This document shows, one piece after another, positions 33,591 to 46,148 of a stretch of DNA of 64,000 nt; the first letter of the stretch is position 1; every line of letters starts with the position of its first letter. The stretch is from Agapanthus africanus (taxonomy: Eukaryota > Streptophyta > Magnoliopsida > Asparagales > Amaryllidaceae), in NCBI GenBank assembly GCA_030015575.1, contig JASDDO010000001.1, forward strand, positions 134,621,988 through 134,685,987. The letters run 5' to 3'. Both the position numbers and the translations under genes were made by a program. Under the pieces are notes generated by a model, which was not told the DNA's origin, did no database searches, and saw only the letters and a list, made by a program, of their open reading frames with translations.

Positions 33591-34275
33591 TGGAAGATTA
33601 GCAATGAGGAAAAAGTATAGAGAGTTAAAACTCCTCGTGAGCAATGCTCTATAGACAGGGGTGACACCTGTCAAAATCAATTATGACGAGAATTTGAGGA
33701 AAATCCCCTAAGAACATTGAGAGCTTTGCTCTGGAAAAAATGATATAATAATAATAATAGTACCAAATGCCATCTTTAACTTCTAAGATCCATGAAGAAT
33801 TCTTAAGAGTTCTTCTATATGATTTGGAAGGAGCAAAGCTCCATTAATGAATTAAGAAAATCCAAGGAAATCTTTTAGAGAGCAGAGCTCTATTAATGGA
33901 ACCCTAATAGGGTTCTCCTTAGTCCTCTTTAGACCCCTTTAGAGCAAAGCTCTGCTAAGTGAAATCCTAAATGGGTTTTCTTTAGATCAGGGATCTATTG
34001 AGAGCAAGGCTCTTAAAATTGATTTAATTTAACCGAAATTAATATTTTTACCTAAAATTCTCTAAAGTTTGAACTTTTAAAAGTGCTTGAACAAAAAGAG
34101 CAGGGCTCTGGACAAAATTCTTATAAAGAGATGAAAATCATCTAAGGGACCAAAGGTCCTATTTATAGGCATCAAATGCCCTTTCAACTTTCAAGAGTTG
34201 CCGCGACGGTTGGAATTCTGCCACCGCTGCGCTCACGTTTGGAGCGCCACGTAAGTGCAACGGTGGGGGGGCATT
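33591..34275. other. Non-coding region with AGAGC dyads, ending in polypurine tract
   Basis: Contains serial 3-nt-loop dyads with AGAGC/GCTCT arms: 33720-33732 (loop TTT), 33830-33842 (GGAGC/GCTCC, loop AAA), 33879-33891 (loop AGA), and further ones near 33944, 34006 and 34098. The polypurine tract GGTGGGGGGGCATT at 34262-34275 abuts the 3' LTR. Confidence 0.8.
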
Positions 34276-36959
34276 TGTTTACCCCAATCAGAGCAAAGCT
34301 CTGTTCAAATTCCAAGACGGGAAACGAAGCAACGCTTCTGTTTCCCCCAATCAGAGGAAAGCTCTGTTTGAATTTCAAAATTCAAAATTCGAAGCAACGC
34401 TTCAGATTCTTTGCGCTGCGCGTAACGCGCCACGTGTCAAAAGCTGATACATCAGCGCAGCGCCCAAGGCAGCGCGCCCAATTAGAGCAAAGCTCTATTT
34501 AAAACAAAATTAAAGAAAGCAATGCTTCAGTTTGCGCAAGCGCTGCGCTACGCGACACGTGTCAGCGCAGATGCGCTGCGCGACACATGTCAGCGCAGAT
34601 GTGCAAGCGCAGTTGCGCTGCGTCGTGCGCTGCGCGACACGTGTCAGCGCAGCTGCGCTATGCGCTGTGCGACACGTGTCAGCGCAGTTGCGCTGCGCTG
34701 TGCGCTGCGTGACACGTGTCACGCGCTGGGGCATTTGCGCCAAACAGAATTAAAATTTTAAAGAAATCTATTTGTTCTTGTTAAAACAAGAAGATTTTCT
34801 TCTGTAAAACAGGAGCTCTTGGATTAAAGATCCAACGGTGGGGAAAATTCCCCAAATCACTCAGAGAAAGATCTCTTTAACAAACTTAACAAATTTATGG
34901 GCACTATATAAAGGCCCCTAGACCCCAAATCAAAGGATGAACATTGTGAGAAATCAAGAACTTCAAACAGAGAGAACTCTGAAGAAATTTCAAGAAAAAA
35001 AAAAGGTAAAAACCTTTAAGATAGAAGAATTTCTTCTAATAGATCATTGATCTAAGAACAAGATCAATGATCTTCAATAAAAAACAAAATAAAAGTAGTG
35101 CTTTGAACTTATGAACCATTGGTTTTCTGAGATCAAGAAAAAACAAGAAATACTTGTTTTCTTTGATCTAAATTAGATCAAGAAATTTAATGGTGCCTTG
35201 CACTTGCAAAACTGCACTGTTGCGCTCTTGAGTTGGCGCAAGCCACCAGAGAGTGCCACGTGTCAGCATCTGAACCACTTGCGCTATGCGCTTTTGATAA
35301 AACCTTGCACTCTGAAGTTAGCGCAACTTACCAGAGCGCACCATGTGTCAGCAGCGCAGCGCACTGCGCAAACTGCGCTTGCGCTGACCAGAGCGCGACA
35401 CGTGTCATCACCATAAGTGCTTGCGCTCAGTGATTAGCGCAAAGCGCCTGACAAATGCAACGCATTTCTTTTACTAAAGGGCCAGGCCCAAATCAGAAAG
35501 GCCTAGCAGGCCAAATTAAATTGCAATGCAATAAAAAGGGCAGAGCCCAAACAAAATTGATACTCTGCATCATTTATAAATGGGCAGAGCCCAAACAAAA
35601 TAATGAATAATGCAATGCATTACTTTAAAAGGGGCAGAGTCCAAATAAAGGTCCAACAGAGACCAAGAGTAATGCTATGCATTATTAAAAAGGGGCCAAG
35701 CCCTAGCACAGGCCTAATAGGCCAAAAACAAATAAAAGTGTTGAACATATTCTCAACTGGACTTAGCCCAATCATGGTCGTAAGTCCTCAAACTAAATTG
35801 ACTGAGCGCAACTGCTCTCTTAAATCAATTTACATCCGGTTTGAGGGTACATCTCCGAACTCCTTTAACTCCTATCGTTGTAATTCTTCAACGACGTCAG
35901 AGAGGTGACGGGTCCCGACAACCACACATCAATACGGACTGTGGGGTCCTTAAACCCACGGACTTAAGCTTCCTTAAACCAAGATACGGACTGTGGGGTC
36001 CTTAAACCCACGGACTTAAGCGTCCTTAAACTAAGATACGGACCGTGGGGTCCTTAAACCCGCGGACTTATGCGTCCTTAAACTAACGAACTAATGCGTC
36101 CTTAAACACACCCATATAGACTGTGGGGTCCTTAAACCCATGGACTTATGCGTCCTTAAACTACTAATGGACCGCAATGTCCCTAAACTACCTATGGACC
36201 ACTACGTCCCTAAACTGGAACAGTAGAGCCCCCAAATGCTCTTTTGTCGGATCTAAACGATCCTGTTTAAGTTGATCTTAGCCGCAAACCTGGCTAACGT
36301 ATCCTTAAACATTCAAATAGACTATAAAACTCCAAATCAACTTTGGTTCAAGGGTACATCTCCGAACTCCTCTGACACCTGTCGTTGTAATCCCTCAATG
36401 ACGTCAGAGAGGTGACGAGTCCCGATGGCCACATATTAAATGGATCACCACGTTAAGTTGATCTTAGTCTCAAACAGGACTAACGTATCCTTAACGAATG
36501 TTTAAGTTGATCTTAGCCTCAACACGGCTAACGTATCCTTAAACTAAAAAACCAAACCCAAATCTAAGTAAATACGGATTTGGACTAATCCACGTCCTAC
36601 AGGCGACGGCATCACTTAGTCTCCGTATACAATCCACGGGCAACCACAAACAAAACAAATACCCACGACACGAAGTGAAATTCTGGAGAAGGAGAAAGTG
36701 GTTACCGCGATGCAGTAGCGTAATTAACTGCAGGGGGTTGCGCCTACAGGGAAGAGAGTCCCCACAATCAAAAACCCCTCAAACGAGGGGGAATCTGACG
36801 AAGTCTGCTACATCGGCCGCATCTGTCTAAACCTCCGATAAACGGTGCCATAAATCAACTTGGCATCTTCGGAGAGGTGGACGGATAAAACCATATAGCA
36901 TCTGCCCCGAATCTCAGGAAAGACGTCCTCACGTCTCGGCCGCCGTTCGGAAGGGAACA
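34276..36959 (+). mobile_element. Tat 3' LTR
   Basis: Uninterrupted 2684-bp LTR, TGTTTACC...GGGAACA. It carries the G-box array (34428-34716), TATATAA at 34905-34911, the triloop chain (35454-35735), the GGAC-N6-GTCC block (35935-36215) and the TTAGCC dyads. Comparison with the split 5' LTR shows scattered substitutions, far more than between the LTRs of the nested young element. The CACGTG and GCGCTGCGC repeats create open frames on both strands (34510-34761) that are not genes. Followed by target duplication AGTTG (36960-36964). Confidence 0.92.
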
Positions 36960-39949
36960 AGTTGTTCGGTTGATCTTTCATGTGTTGGTCGTAGGATCTA
37001 ACCTATGTGTGTCCCGCGTGCCGTTTTGGTTTTTCATGTTCGATTCTTGTTACTATATAACGCATTGGAAATTGTAGGTATCCCCACGTGGACTTCGAGA
37101 CGACGAGGAGAGCGTGGCGTCATCGACTCCGGCAAGAGAGAATCAAGTGAGTAGATATATATCTACGGGGGAAGTCGGGTGGATGGCGTATAGCACCCCC
37201 ACAGTTCGTAGTGTAGCCTATGATATATCATGTATATATACGATACTATGTGTTATGTGAAACGTTTTTTATTATCAAGAAGGTTTTAGGAGATCATGGG
37301 TTAAATTTTAGTGTAATTGGATGATAGTATCATTAGCTAGTTTTTAGTCGCGAAACCCTAGAATAAGGTACACGCACACGCACACACATACATTTTACTT
37401 TCTTATGCGTATATGGGGATATATATATATATATATGTATGTATGTATGTGAGTATGTATATATATATATACATACATACATAGATGATGAGGATAGTAA
37501 TGGTACTTGGAGATGAGTCGATGTGATTGGGCATGATGCCACGAGATCGGTGATGTGACTTGGTTCGTATTATGAGATACGACATGATATTATAGCGGAT
37601 CTTTAGGCGATGTGTTTTCATACACACGCATATATATATGTTGATGGTATTGGAATGTACTAGACTTTAGATCAGTACCCCTAATTCAGGATATGATGAT
37701 AAGGACAGGACACCAGATAATAATGAGATAAATATGATATTCGACCCGTACCCAGATTTGGGATGCCGTACCATGGATTTACCGTACGAGATATAATTAT
37801 GATGATAGATCCACACTCTTGACTCGAGGATGTCATATTATATATTGTATCGTACGTGACACTATTGAGGCGGGATCACCGACTACTAGATATATATATA
37901 TATCGACTCAGACTTAGGTGGTTTTCCTTACCTCTTCGACTAGTCTCTTAACTTGTCCTGTAGTTAGTAGATATTAGACTGGGCTCGAGTCATACTTATT
38001 TCCAAAACTAACGAATCGTGAGTATTTTAAAACCAGGCCAAGGGATGCTACGGATATTTCGAAGGACGTACCTTTTCTTAAAAACACCATAGCCCCTATT
38101 TTCTAAACACCACGATTCATGCTATTTCAAATGCCAAAACTGTATGACTCATTTATATAATTGTATATTCTTATATGTTGCGTTATTATTCAAGTTCCGT
38201 ATATTCTTACTATTCGCATCGCATTGCAAGCTTATTTGTGTTTTCTTTAGTTATTATAAAATCATGCTATCAGGACACCAGCACCATTACCGATGATGCG
38301 TATGCTCCATGTACACCTGCTCGCCAGCTCACACACATCATCATCGGTAATTTTCATGTCACGTACACATTAGAAAACACTACTTCATTAGTATAGCTTG
38401 CTAGCTGATAGTTCCGATATATTATTGCTTTTATATGCTAGTTTAAGTATTGCATTCCTTGCTTGATATCAGATGCATTTATATATTCATGTGTCATGCA
38501 ATATTGTGGAGTTTTATGCCGGTAATACACTGTTATTTACTCTTGAGATTTGGGATTTTGGATTTCTATGAGATTCTGGATTTGGAGAAACCGCAAGAAT
38601 TTTATAAACTTATTATCATTTTAAAGATAGAAAATTGTGGTTTTCTCATGATATGATTTGAGGTGTCCACCATGAATTTTCTCGGCTCTTGAGCGATATC
38701 ATACACCCGATTCGAGGAGGGGGAACCGTCTGTGGGTGCATGGTGGACCCGGTGCGGTACCCTGGGGCAAGATGGTCGCAGATGATGGCGTTGAGCCTGG
38801 CAGGGGAGCACTACCGACCGGTTATTGTGATGCGGCGGATATGCGAAGGATACCGACGTAGTTTTAAGATTTGATGATATAGGCCAGTCCGGATTGCCGG
38901 AGCCTGAGGTATTGAGATTTGATGTTATAGGCCAGTCCGGATTGCCGAAGCCTGAGATATTGAGATAGCGAGATATATATTTTGTGTCGATGCTAGACAC
39001 TGATTCTCTGTTGATTTCATTGATGATACTTTGATTTTTATAAATAAATCTCACTGAGATAAGAAAACAGTTTTCTCATTCAGTTGTATTCTGTTTTCAT
39101 GCATTCATACATCGCATATATGATATGCTACCTGAAGCACCGACACGAGCACTTGGTATTACACTTATGTATAGGTGTTTACCCTGGCCATTATCAGATA
39201 TTTCAGGTTATATATTATATGGATATTATGGTATGACCTAGGATAGAGTCATACATGCGATTTCTGCTCGGTGATGTTTTCTACTCACGAGTTGGCAACT
39301 CACCCCCGCTGTGCCACAGTTTCTTGCAGGTTTTGCCGTACAGGTTTCCTTGGCGGCTTTGTTGGCGCACTGCTTCTTTCCGGGTGATTGCTTTGGTAGG
39401 TGGGTTCACTTGCATCGTGACCACCATTGTACCTTTTATTATATTTCTGTTGTATCTAGTAAACTCCATCAAGCCGACTTGTATTAATTTATAGACTTAG
39501 AAGACCAGTGTATATTCTTTCGACCTTAGAGTCGCGCTTGTATTATTATGGTTTTCTTGATGATATTGGTTATCCTTTTGGGTTTTGATCCTCGCCCTTC
39601 GGCGTTGTATATCATATTGCTTGCGTGGTTGTGACCGCCAATTGGCGAAGAGCTAGCTCCCGCTTGGGGATGTCTTTTATCATTTATGTATATTATTCAT
39701 GTTGTTCCCGTTTGGCGTCAGTATTTACAAAAGAGACTCTGCCAAAATTTTCGGAAAAGACTTGATGTTTTAAAAATGTTTACTACGACTTTCAAAGTGA
39801 TTTATACGCAAACTTTTAAATAAGTTTTCCTTCACTTTCTTTTTTTAAATGGTTTAGATTTTTGGGTTTTGGGCTTACTTGAATTAGATGGGGTCCTATA
39901 GACTTCATATGATTCAAGTGCCCGTCACGTACCATTTCGGGTCGTGACA
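36960..39949 (+). mobile_element. Gypsy solo LTR, plus strand, segment 2
   Basis: Continues the LTR cut at 10989 and ends GGGTCGTGACA at 39949. In reverse complement it is collinear with the LTR pieces at 8293-9690, 39950-40161 and 58794-59581. No primer site follows 39949, which fits a solo LTR. The conserved ACGAGTTGGCAACTC box is at about 39287. Small frames, such as 39255-39494, lie inside the LTR and show no domain. Confidence 0.8.
37366..37490. repeat. Microsatellite cluster (CA)n, (TA)n, (TATG)n
   Basis: CACACGCACACACATACA, then (TA)n, GTATGTATGTATG, and another (TA)n ending ACATACATACAT. Imperfect simple repeats inside the LTR. Confidence 0.9.
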
Positions 39950-40161
39950 ACAGTGTATAACCAGAATGTATATCAAAATGAATGTGGCATCTAACTAAGT
40001 AAGAAATGCAATATCTAAACTAGCATGTGAGGATATAAGTACTAAGCACTACTAATAAGCTACAAGTTATTAAGTTATACGACGAAGTAACGGTTTCTAG
40101 TGTATACGTGGCATGGAAATTACCAATGATGAGTGTGTGAGTCGGCGAGTATGTGTACGTG
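39950..40161 (-). mobile_element. Gypsy scaffold LTR, segment 2
   Basis: Collinear with the reverse complement of 38290-38540 (ACAGTGTAT-ACC, TAAACTAGCAT, CATGG-AATTACC-ATGATG) and continuous with 58794 once the Athila-like insertion is removed. Its join to segment 1 at about 9690 is less certain because the two ends partly overlap in family coordinates without matching. Confidence 0.7.
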
Positions 40162-41745
40162 TGTTCAATCGAAAATATCGCACTTTTGATATAACATTTT
40201 CCTTACTTTTCTTAAATATCTAAAAGTGTTTATTATAAATATGACACATATGAGGGTTTATCTGTAAAATATCTATTATCATATGTTTATATATTATAAT
40301 TAATATTATGAAGGAAAATGTACGCATATAATATTTTGATAATTTAAATATACATATCATATCAAATATCCTTAATCAATATTCTCAAAATATAATATCA
40401 AATAAAATGGTTAGGATAATATCTCAAAAATACCAAATATTACTAAAATTATTCAATGAGATATTGTGCAAGCTTTAGCTCAGGTCAAGAGATCGGGATA
40501 TCTAGATGTCAGGAATCAGAAATCTGCCGATAAAGTTAAATAAAATCGAAGAATCAATACTGGCAGAGACTCAGAAAAGATATGAAGATCCCAGACATCA
40601 AATAAATCTCCATGTGTCACAACGAAGTAGACCCATAATTTTGAAGCCAAGATCCTACCAAACGGCCGCGGTTCCGCGGCCAAATCAAGTAATAAGTGGC
40701 GGATCCGCGGCCGATTCACTGAGTTAGGAGTTAGGATTTTATGGTTTGGATCTTCATAACAATCCCTAATTCCTGGGATCTTTGGTTTCTGGTTTTGGGA
40801 CTATATAAAGGACCGAGGGTTAAAACTAGAAATTATGAATCTTTTACACGAAGCAAATCACCTTCAAAGAACATGTGATCCACGATAGGTCTGCGATTCG
40901 ACGTGATAAGGCGATGTGAGATTCGACGGAGCATCTACTTCCGACGAGGCAGAGATCGAGAGCAACTTCTTCTTCCTCTTGTAATCTAAACTCGAAGAAT
41001 TGTAATTGTGAATTTGATTAATAAAGGTAGATCATTAAATTAATTAGTTTGCATTTATTTTCTGTATTTACATTATGATCTCTATCCGTTCTTCTTCTAT
41101 CTCCATTATGCGCGAGTAATTCTCCACTTGATAGGGTACTTAGGATTAGGGTAGATCAATGGATAAGAAAATATTAAAACTTCTTTTAAGTATTATGAAG
41201 TTTATAAATTTTAGCAAAAGAATCGTTAACATCCTTATCGGGCGTGCTACCAATTTATTGCTAGTCTAGACCGCAATTTGAGATCAAATTAACAATTGTT
41301 TTGTTAAGGGCTAGACATGAATAAAGATCAATGAAAGGACAAGGATCAATAGTGTGGAAACACTAATTTCTTCCAAAGAACCCTAATCCTCATTCATCAC
41401 TATCGATCTAGTTTTAAATCTATCAAAAGATAAAAGGAGTCATCTTTTGTATTCATCCATTACTACTAAATCCTAACGAACCCTCCAAGCTCTCTTCTGA
41501 TATAAAATCTACATCCGTCTTTAAACTAGATCTATATTCTACATCCATGTTTAACATAGATCTAAAATCTATAACTATTCTTCACTATTATCTATTCTCC
41601 TTTCTATTTCTAATCAACACGTCTAAAGTAAGATTAAAAGATTCAACGTTTCCCTGAGGACAACCCGTACTCATCTCGGATAGCTACACGCGACACCGTT
41701 ATTGATTGTGGTTATTACTACTACACTTCTTTATAGAATCAATCA
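40162..41745 (+). mobile_element. Athila-like 5' LTR
   Basis: A TATA-like CTATATAAAGG lies near 40801 (decayed to CTAAATAAAGG in the 3' LTR). An 18-bp hairpin GGCCGCGGTTCCGCGGCC is at 40664-40681, followed by GCGGATCCGC. The 73-residue frame at 40506-40727 sits across this hairpin and appears in both LTRs only because they are copies. Confidence 0.9.
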
Positions 41746-42837
41746 AATGGGGCCGTTGCCGTGGATACGTGCGTCATTTTTTTTTCTTACTATTCGTGTT
41801 GAATTCTTATTCGATCCATATCATAAAAATAAAACAAAACAGCAAATTGTGTATTTAACGATTAGTGTGCGATTTTTGTGAGGGGATCTGGAGTCAGTTG
41901 AACGAGGAAATTGAAATTCAGAGACCTTCAGAGAAGACCAGAGGAGCAAAGGAGGCCACAGTGAAAACATTGTCAAGTGAACCCTCTTTTTTGCGGTGGA
42001 ACCGCCGCAATATTGCACATTTAGCCGTGGAACAGCGGCCACTTGGTGGTCTTGCCTAGCCAAAATCCTCTGGTAACTTCTTCATATCTTTCTCTCTCCT
42101 CTGAAAATCCAATAATATATTTTTATGCAGGATTCTTTCCAAAATATCACCGCTCACAAATCTTTTTGCGTGTTTTGTAATTGGTTTGTTTTTGCATATT
42201 TTAATATGGACTTTAAGGGGCAAGACTAAAATTCAGATTATGTGGGGATTTCATCACCCTTCCTAAGCCCCACAAATCACAAAACGAGTATCCGCATAAC
42301 CCTATATTAATTAAAAAATATTTAGAACATGACTCTAAGGACCGTCGCGCTCAATTAGGACAGAGGAAGGTCGTGGGTAATCTATCGCTTATCCGCATTT
42401 CTTTTGTAGTGTATAGGCAAGCATGACTAAGGCACGTGGTTACTTGATTAGGCCTGCTATTTTCGGTGATTCATATAGTTGATACCTCTCACTTATCTGG
42501 CACTTACCTGGCCACAAGAGTGATAAAGAGGTGGTAGAGGATTAATCCTGCGACTTGTCCTTTGGAAGTCTAGGAGCGGTCTAGTGACTTGACCTGGGTG
42601 ACCTTAGTTCTAGGGTTGTTTGTGCATTTTTTGTGTGATTTGTCTCGTGTCCGACACTTTTCAAAACAAACCATTTTTAAATCATTCTTACACGCTGCCA
42701 CATGCGCTAAACCCTCTTAATGCATACTCGGCTGGACACGGGATTCTATTGCCCGTCTTGTCCGCGTTTCTGCTATCGACTCTGAAGTCGGTACTTCTTC
42801 ATCTTCTTTTTCTCCTCCACCCACCACATCGACCGAG
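41746..42837 (+). other. Athila-like primer site and leader
   Basis: Immediately after the LTR comes GGGGCCGTTGCCGTGGA, a decayed form of the Asp-tRNA-type primer site common in Athila elements. The following ~1.1 kb has no supported gene. It includes two more hairpin-like phrases (GCGGTGGAACCGCCGC and GCCGTGGAACAGCGGCC, 41993-42046) similar to those of the LTR. Confidence 0.65.
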
Positions 42838-42881
42838 ATGGATGGTTCTCCATCAGATTATAACACCACCCTGCCGCCACC
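42838..42881 (+). pseudogene. gag: Athila-like gag, first codons
   Basis: ATG at 42838 opens MDGSPSDYNTTLPPP, which is cut after 14-15 codons by the copia insertion; the sequence resumes at 53022. The target duplication CCACC is 42877-42881. Confidence 0.65.
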
Positions 42882-45074
42882 TGTTGGTGTTCTATAGCAC
42901 CCTACTGGGTTTTGAAGACATCAAGTATGCTAATTTCAAAAATTCTAAGGTGCTAATGAACCCTAACCTAGGATCTAGCTAGAGTAAATAGACGAAATGA
43001 ACATGTAATCTACCATTACACTAAGTGAATGAGGAATACGACCTTTGTAGACCGGTCCTTCAATTCTAAAACTCCGTGTAGTAGTCCCTTCACAGCGAGT
43101 ATCGATCTCCCGAACTCTAGTATAGGTTCTCTCGGAGAAATGAACAAGCTTGCTCGAAGTCTCCGAGGCCGAAGATGATCTACGTCGAGGAGACTCAAGC
43201 TCATGCTACTTCTTCAGTAATTGTGAAATTAGTGAAGCAAACACCCTAAGCTAAATGGCAAGTAGTAGAGAATGATGAAGTAGGAAGTGGGCTCTCTTTA
43301 GATTTATTTTTCTCACAATATTTTCTCACCTTGAGAAAATCTAGTGAGCTTTTCTCATGAGGAATAAGAAGTTCAAGTGAAGAAGATGAGAGAATGAACT
43401 CATGAGGTGAGAATGTGAACCATGGGTGAGTTGGTGTCATACACTAACCCATGTAGAGATTAAACCATAGCTAACTAATAATGGTTAGGTTAATAAATAT
43501 CTACAAGTAAAACAAACTTAGTGGACTTGGTCAATTGGTTCCACAAGCTTCTACAAGCTTCAACCATGTGAGTTAATCCCACTATTTTTGATTATCTTAG
43601 ATAAATATAAACCCATCACATTATTAAGCATGGTGCAAGTCTCATACACCCATGTCACATGTGGCATCTAGCATGACACAAAAGTTATACATTAATATAT
43701 ATCACATATACACTAATGCACACAAGTGAGAAAAGAAATCATAAGTGAGCTAATATTAGTTAATGTAATCTAGTATATCTAATATACAATTATACATTAA
43801 ATTATTAAATTAACACTTGATTTAATAATCCGGTTATATCACATATAACCGACTAATATCAAATGCAACAACTTATCGAATCAACACTTGATCCGATAAT
43901 CCGGCTATATCTCATCTAACCGACTGATGCCACAAATCACAACAATAGAATGCGGTATCACATTCACGCATCAATCTCGGTCCCGCACATATCACATATA
44001 TTTTCCAACTCCGTTTCGCATGAACCAGGAAACCTCTGTGTAGGATTCTAAAGACTCGTCAATACGCCGGCAGTAGGTGATGATCATATCAAACACCCAC
44101 AAGTCGCAAGCAGTCTGCTAAACGTAACGGCCACCCGGGTATTGAGCAATCAGAAGATCAACAAGCAAGCCTGCTAATACTCTTGCGAATCCAATCAGTA
44201 ACACTACCATACAGTCCGGTCTCTTCGTCTGATATGTCGCATATCTCATCTAGGGGTGGTAAACGTCAGACCACAGTAACTCGATAAGTCATGCCGATAT
44301 GAGGATCATAACGGGTCGAGAAACTACTGGTAACACTTACCAGTAAATCTCTGAAACAGCCTTGGACAAGGACTTCCTGTTATAGCCAATCGAGCATAGC
44401 GAAACATCAACTCCCTATACCGGGAGAGACGAATCCCCTCTTATCGATCATTGCCTCCATGTGACTCGGGACTGTACCCAAAAACCACCGTTTTGCATGT
44501 TATCTTGAACGTGGTAAGGTGGAAATCAAAGCACAGTGGGAATCACACAAGACTCTATGACGATCTCAGGTCAACAGACTAACATGTACCAGTGCCACCA
44601 GAGAACTGCTATCTGACGTGAGGTATAATACTATCTGAGAGTTCTCGGCGAGTCCGTCCAGTGTACCCAGTCTTCACTGAGCACCCGTATATCATCTCTG
44701 ATGTCAAACACCAATGGACATGGGATCATCCATCGCCCATCTACATGGGTCAAGAAGCTACACGCTAGTCTACTCTGGTACATCGATGCCCCATCTCGAT
44801 ATACCCACGACTAGGGACATTAAAGGATGTACTTACCGACTACCTTTGTCCTACTAGTATGATTTGCATCATAATCAAGGTAGTCAAGTACGCATCCTAA
44901 GGGCTTTACCAACATGTAACAGAGAGACAATCAGTGTACATGTTAAGATAAAGAGTAACCAGACAGCATACTATCATGTCGAGCAAGAAAGTCCTCTCTA
45001 TATATGTCCAAGCATCCACTACAATATTCATCGCATGTACAGTAATGGTCTCTAGCGCATACATATAACTAACA
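42882..45074 (-). mobile_element. Copia 3' LTR
   Basis: The plus strand runs TGTTGGTGTTC...CATATAACTAACA. Matches 50848-53016. No gene is seen. Confidence 0.92.
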
Positions 45075-45260
45075 ATCTCCCACTTGCACTAGGGCCATCA
45101 TATAGTAGTGGTTGTAGTATCTCATACTCAACCATCCCATAAAAGTTTCTCTGTGGGAAAGGCCTTTGTGAGTGGATCCGCCGTGTTGTCCTCTGAGTCT
45201 ACTCTCGTAATCTCGATCCCCATGAGATCTAAATCTCTATGATCAGGTGATACTGCTTTA
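45075..45260 (-). pseudogene. pol: Copia polypurine tract and RNase H tail
   Basis: The minus strand reads CTAGTGCAAGTGGGAGATT before the LTR, the plus-strand primer site. Upstream on that strand is a decayed VDSEDNTADPLTKAF tail (about 45150-45240) equivalent to that at 129-218. Confidence 0.75.
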
Positions 45261-46148
45261 GAATATGTCTGGGTCACTGATGGGACGGGGGTTCTTAGGC
45301 ATAAGCCACAACTCCATTGTCATACAAAGGTAGGAACAAAGTTCATATCATGAACTTATATATACCCAGACTGCCTCTTTGGTTGCATCGTTGGTTGCGA
45401 TGTATCCAGCCTTTATCGTCTAGTTCGCCACGGTATCTAGCTTGGAACTCTTCCAACATACCGTCCCTCCACTGAGGGTAAAAACAATGCCTGTGACTGA
45501 TATTCAGTTGACCTTACCACCCTGGAAGCTATCCAGTGATTCTCCCCAGGATCGATTGATACCATCTCACTACTCCTAGTGAGAATCCTAAAATCCACTT
45601 AGATCTATCTTATAGATCCAAAACCCAGAATTTAGGAAGTATCACTTTGATCCTATATGGAGAATCAATGTAATAAGAGGAGATTGACCGAGTGTAGCAT
45701 TGGAAACCCCTTTCCTATCAAGAGTATGTTATCCACGTACAATACGAGGAAGACCACTTTACTCTCTACAACCTTTTTGTATATACAAGGTTCATCTACC
45801 ATTTTGATGAAGTCAAACTCTTTGACTACCACATCAAAACAGATGTTCCAACTCCGCGATACCTGCTTTAACCTGTAAATCAACTTGCGCATATTTCTGA
45901 TGCTCCCACTGTCTATGAAGCCCTCTGGCTGTATACTTATAGACGCTCTCTTCTAAATCACTATCTAGAAAAGCATTCATGACACCCAACCGCCAGATAT
46001 CATAGTTATGGTATGTAGCAGTGGAAAGTAGGATCCGGATGGACTTAAGCATAGCCACTGGAGAAAAGGTTTCATCATTATCCATACCTGGTTGATGACG
46101 AGAACCTTTTGCAACAAGTCTTAGCATTAAAAGTCTCAACTCTTCCAT
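45261..46148 (-). pseudogene. pol: Copia reverse transcriptase remnant
   Basis: Fragments on the minus strand, in order: VAMLKSIRILLSTATYHNYDIW and MNAFLDSDLEESVY (45834-46148), then RLKQVSRSWNICFDVVVKEF, EPCIYKKV and LVLYVDNILLIG (45665-45892). The catalytic YVDD reads YVDN (codons at 45728-45739), a change explained by one G-to-A transition. Several frames are needed, so the gene is dead. 45261-45660 continues the decayed RT/RNase H region. Confidence 0.85.

Larger units (their letters stand above)
10990..36959 (+). mobile_element. Tat-lineage Ty3/gypsy element with nested insertion
   Basis: Complete element about 19.3 kb long once the 6.66-kb nested insertion is removed. LTRs run TGTTTACC...GGGAACA at 10990-20325 (split) and 34276-36959, and the whole is flanked by perfect 5-bp duplications AGTTG at 10985-10989 and 36960-36964. 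The order is gag, protease, spacer, RT, RNase H, archaeal-type RNase H, integrase, a long 3' region, then LTR. The second RNase H, the large size and the extra antisense frame are features known from the Tat/Ogre lineage. All reading frames are now broken, so the copy is not autonomous. Confidence 0.92.

Noticed and set aside
37333..37627. Minus-strand frames rich in Tyr/Ile/Thr
   Set aside because: They are translations of TA and TATG microsatellites.
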